Shown here piece by piece: positions 52,857-60,333 of a DNA stretch of 64,000 bases (the first letter of the stretch is position 1; each line of letters starts with the position of its first letter). This stretch comes from Alkalicoccus saliphilus (GTDB taxonomy: Bacteria; Bacillota; Bacilli; Bacillales; Salisediminibacteriaceae), in contig NZ_PZJJ01000019.1 of the NCBI RefSeq assembly GCF_003044065.1, positions 1-64,000 on the forward strand, given 5' to 3'. The notes beneath the pieces were generated by a model. That model had not been told where the DNA came from, made no database searches, and was given only the letters and a program-made list of their open reading frames with translations. Both the position numbers and the translations under genes were made by a program.

Positions 52857-53888
52857 TTACAGCTTTCCTTCCCACCATTTATCCGCCGGCAGGCTGCGCT
52901 TCCCGGTTAACTGTACCGTTTCCCCGATTCTCGGGGCGAGCAGGTTTACTTCGTTTTTTTCCGCTGCTTTTAACGCCCGCTCGATCGGTTCGGTCCAGCT
53001 GTGCTGGGAAAGGGTGAAGGCACCCCAGTGCGCGAGCATCATCTGCCTGCCTTTGCTGTCGATGTGGGCCTGCACCGCCTGCTCCGGAAACATATGCGCC
53101 CACGGCCAGCGTTTGTTGTACTGGCCGCCTTCGATAATCGCGATATCAAACGGCCCGTATTTGTCGCCGATTTCTTTAAAATGCCTGTCGTATCCGCCGT
53201 CCCCGCTCGTGTAAAAACGCGTCTGTGTTCCAAGAATGACCCAGCCGCCCCAAAGCGTAGTATTGCGGTTGAATACCCCTCGTCCCGAAAAGTGTTTTGA
53301 CGGCGTCAAGGCGATCGTCAGGCCTTCAAATTCCGTCTCCTCCCACCAGTTCAGCTCGGTAATTTTTTCTTTGTCGACGCCCCACAGCGTTAAATGACTG
53401 CCGACGCCGTACGGGACGAAAAAGCGGCCGACCCGGTCTTTCAGCTGACGGATCGACGGGTAGTCGAGGTGGTCATAATGATCGTGGGTAATAAACACCG
53501 CGTCCACTTCCGGCATGTCTTCGGTTATCCCGAGAATATCTTCACTGTAGCGCTTCGGCCCGAGAAAAGGGATCGGGGAGGCGATTGGTCCGAGCATCGG
53601 GTCGAGCAGAATTTTCTTCCCGTCCAGGTGAAGAATATACGATGAATGGCCGAGCCAGACGAGGTGGTCTTCTCCCGAGTTTATTTCCTTCCAGTCGATT
53701 TCCGGCACGGGAATGGGAGCTTCCGGACTCGTTTTCCCTCCGGAAAGCAGCTCCGGCACGGGCGGAGGATTTTTCTTCGGACCCCGGTATACAAACTTTC
53801 CGTCCTCATAGTTATCAAACGTTTGAAACAGCTCTCTCTGTTTTTTCCCCGGCCGGCTTCCGAACACGGGATGTACGGGTGTGATCAA
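52857..53888 (-). CDS. MBL-fold metallohydrolase (NAPE-PLD/UlaG-like)
   Basis: 343 residues. Metal motif THDHYDHLD (HxHxDH), further ligands in IALTPSKHFSGRG, YTSGDGGYD and MMLAHWGAF. The layout VWLGHSSYILHLDGKKILLDPM is that of the UlaG/NAPE-PLD-like lactonase and phosphodiesterase group. The start is TTG at 53886-53888 ten bases after AGGAG; a nearer ATG is out of frame and stops after two codons. The substrate is unknown. Confidence 0.85.
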   Translation of the reverse strand: MITPVHPVFGSRPGKKQRELFQTFDNYEDGKFVYRGPKKNPPPVPELLSGGKTSPEAPIPVPEIDWKEINSGEDHLVWLGHSSYILHLDGKKILLDPMLGPIASPIPFLGPKRYSEDILGITEDMPEVDAVFITHDHYDHLDYPSIRQLKDRVGRFFVPYGVGSHLTLWGVDKEKITELNWWEETEFEGLTIALTPSKHFSGRGVFNRNTTLWGGWVILGTQTRFYTSGDGGYDRHFKEIGDKYGPFDIAIIEGGQYNKRWPWAHMFPEQAVQAHIDSKGRQMMLAHWGAFTLSQHSWTEPIERALKAAEKNEVNLLAPRIGETVQLTGKRSLPADKWWEGKL

Positions 53889-53935
53889 GGCATTGCAGCT
53901 CCTTTTTTATAAATTCTCAGGGTTTCTGTATAGTT

Positions 53936-54802
53936 TTATTTTCCTTCTTTCACCGGCCAGTTGACAAGGAAAATGCCGGAGAAGATAAGCGCTCCGCCGA
54001 GGACGAGCGACCAGCCGACCGTTTCGTCCAGAAGCAGCCAGCCGGAAAGGACCCCGAAAAACGGTGCGAGAAACAAAAACGCACTCACTTTGCCCGGGTG
54101 GCCTTTTTTCAGCAGAAAAAACCAGATGGCGAACTGAATGATCGACGCAGGAATGGCCAGCCATACAAGCACGAAGATGGAGACCGGGTTGAAGATGAGC
54201 AGCGCGTCCTCGAGCAGCGCACTGCCGAAAAGCAGAATCAGTCCCCCGAACAGCATCTGGTACGCAGTTAATACCCACGTGTCAAACAGCATCCCCCACT
54301 TTTTAATCAAAAGCGTGCCGACCGCCCACGAAACAGCGGCCGCAAAACCGAACAGCGTGCCGATTTCCAGATCAAGATGGGCGCCCATCGTAATAAATAC
54401 GCCGGTAAAGCCGATAAAGACTCCCCACCACTGAAATCTCCGGTAGCGCACGCCCATCAGGAGCGTGCCGAAAATGACGACGAGAAGCGGGTTCGTAAAC
54501 GTTAAAATCGCGGACTCCCCGGCGGTAATCGTACGAAGGCTTAAAAAGATCGCTCCCATGACGCCTGCGGTCTGTACCGCCCCGACAACGGCCATCTTCA
54601 GCCAGTCCGCCGCCCGCTTCGGATGTGTTCTTTGAAACAGCAGCACGAAAGCGGCCATCAGTATTCCCGCCACCGTAAAGCGGATACCGACAAGCAGCAG
54701 CGGCGACACGTACTCGAGGCCGATTTTAGCAACGGCAAAGGAAGACCCCATCAGGCTCGTTGTTGTGATTACTAAAAGGGCAAAGATCAATTTTGTTTTC
54801 AA
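53936..54802 (-). CDS. EamA/DMT-family transporter
   Basis: 288 residues from a TTG at 54800-54802 with GGGGAG ten bases before. The longer open frame adds a basic, non-membrane N-terminus that antisenses the SDR remnant. Ten hydrophobic helices in two EamA repeats, with SSFAVAKIGLEYVSPLLLVGIRFT in the first and GWLLLDETVGWSLVLGGALIFSGI in the second. It likely exports a metabolite or amino acid. No partner genes indicate the substrate. Confidence 0.85.
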   Translation of the reverse strand: MKTKLIFALLVITTTSLMGSSFAVAKIGLEYVSPLLLVGIRFTVAGILMAAFVLLFQRTHPKRAADWLKMAVVGAVQTAGVMGAIFLSLRTITAGESAILTFTNPLLVVIFGTLLMGVRYRRFQWWGVFIGFTGVFITMGAHLDLEIGTLFGFAAAVSWAVGTLLIKKWGMLFDTWVLTAYQMLFGGLILLFGSALLEDALLIFNPVSIFVLVWLAIPASIIQFAIWFFLLKKGHPGKVSAFLFLAPFFGVLSGWLLLDETVGWSLVLGGALIFSGIFLVNWPVKEGK

Positions 54803-54943
54803 ATCGGGTGTGCTCCCCTGGTATGACGTGTGCTTCTTTTTTTGTGAGGTTTCTTTCTGTCTCGATTTTACTAAAAGATGTCTGTTTAAATGTATCATAG
54901 GATAGCCGTCAATTTGGAATAACTGCCTGCCAAAGAAAATTTC

Positions 54944-55319
54944 GGTATGAAAACGGTGCTGCCCCATTTTGTAGAGAAGGGATCGGGTAAAATCGTTAAC
55001 ATTGCCTCCCTGCCTGCCCATATCGGCCTTACCGGGCTCCCGAGTTATTCTGCATCGAAAGGCGTAGTTGTCTCCATAACCCGTCAGGCCGCTATGGATT
55101 ATGCCGGAAGAAACGTCCAAATAAATGCACTATCCCCGGGGATCATTGAAACGCCGATCCTCGCAGATATTACCCCCGGAATGAGAAAGCAGTTTTCCTG
55201 CCAACCGTCTCGGACGTCCGGATGAAATTGCCAGTATGGTGCTGTTTTTATGTACCGACGAATTTGATTTCTTTACTGGACAAGCAATGATCGTCGACGG
55301 CGGATGGGGATCCCAGTAA
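54944..55319 (+). pseudogene. SDR oxidoreductase pseudogene (front missing, frameshifted)
   Basis: A first frame from about 54944 encodes MKTVLPHFVEKGSGKIVNIAS, the catalytic YSASK and INALSPGIIETP. The frame breaks near 55200 and continues as ANRLGRPDEIASMV up to VDGGWGSQ and a TAA at 55317-55319. The Rossmann NAD site is missing because the left part has been replaced by the EamA gene region. One extra base in TTTTCCTGCC explains the frameshift. It must be non-functional. Confidence 0.85.
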
Positions 55320-55373
55320 ACGAGCCCTGCTGAGAAGTGCCTTTACGAAATCATACAATAGAAGATTTGATAG

Positions 55374-55408
55374 AAAGCAGCAAGGCACCGTCCCATGCTG
55401 CTTTTTTT
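55374..55408 (+). terminator. Terminator of the SDR remnant
   Basis: Arms AAAGCAGCA and TGCTGCTTT followed by more T residues. A terminator that outlived its gene. Confidence 0.75.
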
Positions 55409-55460
55409 ATGCTTTGAAGGAGGTCTTTTACAAAATGAAGAAAAACTTTTCCACTTTCCC

Positions 55461-55489
55461 TTGAAACATTGTGAAATTATGTTTATACT
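55461..55489 (+). promoter_or_regulatory. Sigma-A promoter of zinT
   Basis: TTGAAA, a 17-base spacer, then TATACT. Transcription would start near 55496, inside the Zur box. Confidence 0.8.
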
Positions 55490-55493
55490 TACT

Positions 55494-55512
55494 AATCGTA
55501 ATGATTACGATT
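55494..55512. promoter_or_regulatory. Zur box
   Basis: AATCGTAATGATTACGATT is a perfect 9-1-9 dyad and matches the Bacillus Zur consensus (TCGTAATNATTACGA core). It covers the start of transcription, so zinc-loaded Zur should block zinT and zinc shortage should release it. Confidence 0.92.
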
Positions 55513-55531
55513 TGAGAGGAAGGTTATACAT

Positions 55532-56395
55532 ATGAAAAAACAGTCATTTCTACTTTCAGCTTCCATGTTAGCGTTAGTGCTCACAGCCTGCGGTACTGAG
55601 GAAAACAATAATGCAGAAGCTTCAGCCAATGAAGAACAGACAAACAACGCAGCAGCTGAAAATGAAGAGAATAATAATGCAGACGATGCCCTTGAAGAAG
55701 AAAACCGTGACCATGAAAATAATCACAGTCATGAGGACGATCATGAGGATAATCACAAGCACGATCATGAAAACGATCATAGCCACGAAGAAAATCACGA
55801 CCACGAAAACGATCATAATCATAATCATGATCATGACCACGACCATGACGAAGAGGATCAGGCTATCTATGACGGATACTTCGACGACGAACAGATTGAA
55901 GACCGGGAGCTGTCCGACTGGGAAGGCGAATGGCAGTCTGTTTATCCATTCCTTATGGAAGGAGAGCTGGATCCGGTAATGGAACAAAAAGCAGAAGAAG
56001 ATGAGTCCATGACAGCGGAAGAATATACGTCTTATTATGAAACAGGCTACGAAACGGATGTAGATTACATCGATATTCAGGATGACACCTTTACTTTCTA
56101 TACGGATGAAAGTGAAATGGAAGCCTCTTATGCATACGACGGATATGAAGTCTTAACTTATGAAGCAGGAAACCGCGGAGTCCGGTATATATTTGCTAAA
56201 GACGACGGTGATGAGGGAATGCCCGAATTTATTCAGTTCAGCGACCATGCTATTTTCCCGACAGATGCTCATCACTTTCATCTTTACTGGGGAGAGGATA
56301 GAGAGCAGCTCCTGGAAGAGGTGACAAATTGGCCGACATACTACCCCGCACACATGGATGAAGAAGAAATCCGTGAAGAAATGCTGGCTCATTAA
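55532..56395 (+). CDS. zinT: ZinT-family zinc-binding lipoprotein with His-rich region
   Basis: 287 residues. Lipobox LTAC (Cys20), an acidic Asn/Glu linker, then about 45 residues of alternating His, Asp and Glu that would bind many metal ions, then a ZinT (YodA) domain from about 110 (IYDGYFDDEQIEDRELSDWEGEWQSVYPFL) to the end with the metal His residues in DAHHFHLYWG. It scavenges zinc at the outer face and probably feeds an ABC importer. The Zur box in its promoter supports this directly. In some Bacillus species the ZinT domain is fused to AdcA; here it is a separate protein. GAGAGGAAGG precedes the ATG. Confidence 0.92.
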   Translation: MKKQSFLLSASMLALVLTACGTEENNNAEASANEEQTNNAAAENEENNNADDALEEENRDHENNHSHEDDHEDNHKHDHENDHSHEENHDHENDHNHNHDHDHDHDEEDQAIYDGYFDDEQIEDRELSDWEGEWQSVYPFLMEGELDPVMEQKAEEDESMTAEEYTSYYETGYETDVDYIDIQDDTFTFYTDESEMEASYAYDGYEVLTYEAGNRGVRYIFAKDDGDEGMPEFIQFSDHAIFPTDAHHFHLYWGEDREQLLEEVTNWPTYYPAHMDEEEIREEMLAH

Positions 56396-56435
56396 AAGCC
56401 TTTTGAAAGAAAAGAAAGCACATGACCAAAGAGGG

Positions 56436-56466
56436 AACCGCGCTGGCCATCGGCGCGGTTTTCTTT
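56436..56466 (+). terminator. Terminator of zinT
   Basis: Arms AACCGCGC and GCGCGGTT (56436-56460) followed by TTCTTTGTTTTT. Confidence 0.85.
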
Positions 56467-56710
56467 GTTTTTATCCCTGCCGTCATCCGCTGTTGTTATT
56501 CTCCAAGCCTCCCCTCCCGCCCCGGACTTATGGAGTCTGCGGGGAGTCAGGGAGTTTTTTAAAACGGACTCCATATACCGCGGAGCGATAGTTGAATCCA
56601 GAAATAAAATAGTTGTTTTTAAAAGCCTTCGTTAGGAATATAATGGAACTAGAAGCACCTTTCCTCAGCTGCAAACCTGTCTGCTCTATAGAATGAGAGG
56701 AGTGAACGTA

Positions 56711-58651
56711 GTGAAAGCACAATGGATCTTTCTGCTTGTCTGCCTCATTTTCCTGGCTGCTGTGAGCCTGCCGACTGGAACTTCTGCCTCTTCTTTAGAG
56801 CCGGAAGAGCTGGAGAGTTTTCTGGACGAAGTAGTGCAGGAGCAGATGGAGGAATGGCACATTGCCAACCTGACGCTTTCTGTCGTTTCTGACGGGGAAA
56901 TCGTCACAGCTAAAGGATACGGGGCGGCGGACCTGGAAAGCGGTGCCCCCGTCCAGCCGGAGACGACGCTTTTCCGCATCGGCTCGACCGGCAAACTGTT
57001 TACGTGGACCGCTGTCATGCAGCTCGTGGAAGAGGGAGCACTCGATCTCGATACAGACATTAATGAATACCTCGACTTTGAGATCCCCTCCCATCTGGAA
57101 TATGGACAGGACCGCGGGGAGACCGAACCGATCACGCTCAGGCATCTGATGTCACATACTCCCGGGTTTGAAGACTACATGACCGAAGTGTTTGCCATCT
57201 CCGCAGAAGATCTGCCTCCTCTCGAGGACTACGTCCGGGAAGAAAGACCCGCAAGAGTTTTCCCATCAGGGGACGTTCCGGCTTATTCCAACTACGGCGC
57301 CGCCCTCGCCGGCTATATCGTGCAGGTGGTTTCCGGGATGCCTTACGCCGATTACGTGGAACAAAACATTTATGAACCACTCGGCATGGAAAACAGTTCG
57401 TTCCGCCAGCCCCTGCCGCCGAACCTGGAAGACGATATGTCCGGAGCGTACCGGTATGTGGACGGAGAATTTTTGGAAGGCGGTTTTGAATATATGCAGG
57501 AGCCGGCCGGCAGTATGAGTTCGAGCGCTGCGGACATGGCCCGCTTTATGCTCGCCTACCTCCAGGAAGGAGAGCTGGATGGGGAAAGAATCCTTGCAGA
57601 GGAAACGGTGGAGGAAATGTTTACGGAAGAGTTTACCGTTCACCCCCGCCTGAACGGGACGGCCCACGGCTTTATCCATACGACGACAAACGGCCGGGAC
57701 ATCTTTCACCATCCCGGCGGCACGATGCTGTTTAATACCGCTTTTTACCTTATTCCGGAAGAGGAAACTGGATTTTTTATTTCCCACAGCGGCGGCGCCC
57801 ACCCTGCGAATGGAGACATATTCAGCCGGTTTATGGACCAGTACTTTCCTGAGGAAGAAACAGACCAGCCGGAGCCTGTCGTATCGGAAAACGCGGAAGC
57901 GTACAGTGGGGAATATCATCAGAACCGCCGCTCGTTTACGACAGTCGATAGATTTTTAAGTCTTGTATTCGGGGTGGTTCAGGTGGATACAGACGAAGAC
58001 GGCTTTTTAACCGTTTCTCTCGGAGGCGAATCGAACCGTTATTCCGAAGTGGAACCGGGAGTGTATGAGGCAATCAGGGAAAACGGGCGGCAGGATTTCG
58101 GCGAAGACTTTCGGACAATTGTTTTTTCCACCGATCCCCACGGGAAAACCATGCTTCTCGGTCACGGGCCGATGAGCTACTCCAAAGCAGCGTGGTACGA
58201 AACGTTCAGCGTGACGATTGCGGCTCTTGTTTTATCCGTGGTGTTTATTATTGGAAGCTTCGTGTACTGGCTCGTTAAAGCGGGGATTCTTAAATTGCGG
58301 AAGAAAAAGACCCTGCCGGCACGAAAGCCGGGAGCTGTCTGGGCCAGATGGACAGGAGCCGTACTGGGCGCGTTAACTGTCGGTTTTGTGATTCAGTTTC
58401 TTATGGAAAGCGAGCCGGATCCGGTATACGGCCTGCCGGAATCCGCCTACTCTTCTTTACCCGCATGGGCCGAGGTTCTTGATCTCATCGTTTCTTACGG
58501 TATTGTTTTTTCTGCTCTTGCCGCTGCGGTATTTGCCATCGCAGCATGGATTAAATCGTACTGGCGCCTGCCGGGAAGAATTCACTACACGCTGTTTGCC
58601 TTAGCAGGCCTTGTGCTTTCCTGGATCTTTTATTTCTGGCAGGTGATTTAG
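56711..58651 (+). CDS. Exported serine hydrolase (class C beta-lactamase fold) with C-terminal membrane anchor
   Basis: 646 residues from a GTG at 56711 with GAGAGGAG eight bases before; the ATG at 56693 lies before that site. A signal peptide, then a beta-lactamase-like domain (about 30-360): SxxK active site in STGK (about 92-95), YSN at about 195 and HHPGGT near 340. A beta-rich extension follows, then about four membrane helices from 505 to the end. Relatives are PBP-E/EstB/FmtA-like hydrolases acting on D-amino acid peptides or esters at the cell surface. Resistance to beta-lactams should not be assumed. Confidence 0.85.
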   Translation: MKAQWIFLLVCLIFLAAVSLPTGTSASSLEPEELESFLDEVVQEQMEEWHIANLTLSVVSDGEIVTAKGYGAADLESGAPVQPETTLFRIGSTGKLFTWTAVMQLVEEGALDLDTDINEYLDFEIPSHLEYGQDRGETEPITLRHLMSHTPGFEDYMTEVFAISAEDLPPLEDYVREERPARVFPSGDVPAYSNYGAALAGYIVQVVSGMPYADYVEQNIYEPLGMENSSFRQPLPPNLEDDMSGAYRYVDGEFLEGGFEYMQEPAGSMSSSAADMARFMLAYLQEGELDGERILAEETVEEMFTEEFTVHPRLNGTAHGFIHTTTNGRDIFHHPGGTMLFNTAFYLIPEEETGFFISHSGGAHPANGDIFSRFMDQYFPEEETDQPEPVVSENAEAYSGEYHQNRRSFTTVDRFLSLVFGVVQVDTDEDGFLTVSLGGESNRYSEVEPGVYEAIRENGRQDFGEDFRTIVFSTDPHGKTMLLGHGPMSYSKAAWYETFSVTIAALVLSVVFIIGSFVYWLVKAGILKLRKKKTLPARKPGAVWARWTGAVLGALTVGFVIQFLMESEPDPVYGLPESAYSSLPAWAEVLDLIVSYGIVFSALAAAVFAIAAWIKSYWRLPGRIHYTLFALAGLVLSWIFYFWQVI

Positions 58652-58711
58652 GAAAGAGAGCGGGTAAAGTTAAATGAGGCTGTCTCAAAAGATTCACAGA
58701 GGCAGCCTGAA

Positions 58712-58786
58712 AAGCACGAGTGGAGCCGGAAACCCTGTCAGATAAATTTCGATCTGACAGGGTTTGGTCCTTGTAAAACCGTGCTT
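58712..58786 (+). terminator. Long nested hairpin after the serine hydrolase gene
   Basis: AAACCCTGTCAGAT (58730-58743) pairs with ATCTGACAGGGTTT (58752-58765), nested inside AAGCACG and CGTGCTT. No T-run follows directly. It may act as a terminator or RNA end for either the plus-strand hydrolase or the minus-strand kinase that converge here. Confidence 0.5.
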
Positions 58787-58829
58787 CCTCCCTTATGGGA
58801 CATTCCCTTTTATCTTAGCGGCTTTGTTA

Positions 58830-59957
58830 TTATATCGAGGATAGCCTGTAAATATGGGCGGCTAGCTCCTGCACCCAGTAGGCTGTTTCTTCAAAAGCTT
58901 TTTCCAGTGAACACGGCTCTCTCATAATGGAAAACGCGCTGTTTACATGAAGCGACTGGATGTCTTCATACGACAGGTCCAGTTTGCCGCACAAAGCCGT
59001 GACGGGAACGTTTTGTTTTCGGGCGATTTTCCCGACGCCTGCGATCACCTTTCCGGAAAGCGTCTGCTCATCCAGGCTGCCTTCCCCGGTAATTATCATC
59101 CGGGCGCCTTTAATTTTTTCTTCGAAATTGATTTTTTCCATGACGACGTCAATGCCCGACTGCATGTCAGCTTCCAGGAAGACGAGCAGCGCTGCGCCCA
59201 TTCCTCCTGCAGCTCCCGCCCCCGGCTGATCGGTAATATCAATATTTTTTTGAGATTTTATGACCCCGGCGTAGTTCTGCATTCCTTGATCCAGCGCTTC
59301 TGCCAGTTCATAGGAAGCTCCTTTCTGCGGACCAAAGACGTGGGAAGCACCTCTCTCCCCGCAGAGCGGATTTGTTACGTCACTCGCTATAACAAAACGG
59401 GCTTCTTTCAGGCGTGGATCGAGGGAATGCTCGTCGATGGAATGAATGTGTTTCAAACTGCCGCCCGAGCCTTTGAGCTTGTTTCCGTCCTTGTCCAGAA
59501 ACTTCATTCCTAAAGCTTCCAACATGCCTGTACCGCCGTCATTGGTGGCACTTCCTCCGATCGCCACTACAAAGTCCCGGTATCCCCGGTTCAGCGCGTC
59601 GATGATCAAATCGCCTGTTCCTCTGCTGCTTGTTATCCGGGGATCTCTTTCCTCGTCCGTCAGAAGGGTTATTCCGGAAGCGCTGGCCATTTCGATCACG
59701 ACCGTTTTTTCATCCCCGAGTATGCCGTAGGAAGCGGCGATCTTTCTTCCGAGAGGGTCCTCCACCTCGGTTTCGATCAATTTTCCGCTTGTGGAAAGGA
59801 CCATATTTTCTTTTGTTCCTTCCCCGCCGTCGGCCAGGGGAAGAGAAACGACGTCCACGGTGTCGTCCACTTTGGCTATGCCGCGCTTTACGGCTTGGCA
59901 TATATCCCCGGCTGACAGAGAGCCTTTAAAAGAATCTGGAGCTGCTATGATTTGCAC
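58830..59957 (-). CDS. Glycerate kinase, second copy
   Basis: 375 residues from a GTG at 59955-59957 (AAAGGA nine bases before; TTG 59966 is only one base from that site). It contains IIAAPDSFKGSLSAGDICQAVKRG, PLADGGEGTKENM, AIGGSATNDGGTGMLEALG and IITGEGSLDEQT, the same family as the enzyme at 24.7 kb. It phosphorylates D-glycerate. It is a lone gene between the serine hydrolase and the P450 gene. Composition is like its GC-richer surroundings, so it is probably the resident copy while the other belongs to the AT-rich catabolic block. Confidence 0.9.
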   Translation of the reverse strand: MQIIAAPDSFKGSLSAGDICQAVKRGIAKVDDTVDVVSLPLADGGEGTKENMVLSTSGKLIETEVEDPLGRKIAASYGILGDEKTVVIEMASASGITLLTDEERDPRITSSRGTGDLIIDALNRGYRDFVVAIGGSATNDGGTGMLEALGMKFLDKDGNKLKGSGGSLKHIHSIDEHSLDPRLKEARFVIASDVTNPLCGERGASHVFGPQKGASYELAEALDQGMQNYAGVIKSQKNIDITDQPGAGAAGGMGAALLVFLEADMQSGIDVVMEKINFEEKIKGARMIITGEGSLDEQTLSGKVIAGVGKIARKQNVPVTALCGKLDLSYEDIQSLHVNSAFSIMREPCSLEKAFEETAYWVQELAAHIYRLSSI

Positions 59958-60194
59958 TTTGATCAATTCCTTTCTGAAAGAGCCCGAAAGGATAACGGGT
60001 TTTATAACTGATTCTCCTTTATTCGTTCCCGTACCTTCTCACATAAGAAAGGTCTAGATTATTTTGTGATTTTAGTTACGGGATAATTCCTATCAAAATA
60101 TCATACGAATACATTTATGAAAAGTACATTAATGCCCCACGAGAAATCTGTTTCATGCAGCTGTTTCTGAATGGTCGAACTTCGCATAATTATA
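59958..60194. other. Intergenic region upstream of the second glycerate kinase
   Basis: No gene seen. Two AT-rich stretches near 60055-60120 probably hold the kinase promoter, but I could not assign -35 and -10 boxes. Confidence 0.3.
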
Positions 60195-60228
60195 AAAACA
60201 CCCGCGGCAGGGGTACCGCGGGTGTTTT
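60195..60228. terminator. Strong bidirectional terminator
   Basis: Perfect 13-bp arms AAAACACCCGCGG and CCGCGGGTGTTTT with an eight-base loop. Downstream of the P450 gene on the minus strand by about 105 bases. Confidence 0.85.
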
Positions 60229-60333
60229 GTGTGCAGATAGAGAAGTCGGCGCCTGCCTGAATAAGAAAAATGGGGACCGCTCTCTATTAAGTTCTCTATA
60301 TTTCAGCCAGTGCCCCACTAAAGAATGATCGTC

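Noticed and set aside
54803-55120. N-terminal extension of the EamA protein
   Set aside because: It has no membrane helix, lies antisense to the SDR remnant, and the TTG at 54802 has a good ribosome site.
55435-55464. Nine-codon leader ORF (MKKNFSTFP) before zinT
   Set aside because: It lies upstream of the predicted zinT transcription start and overlaps the -35 box, so it would not be in the zinT message; more likely a leftover.
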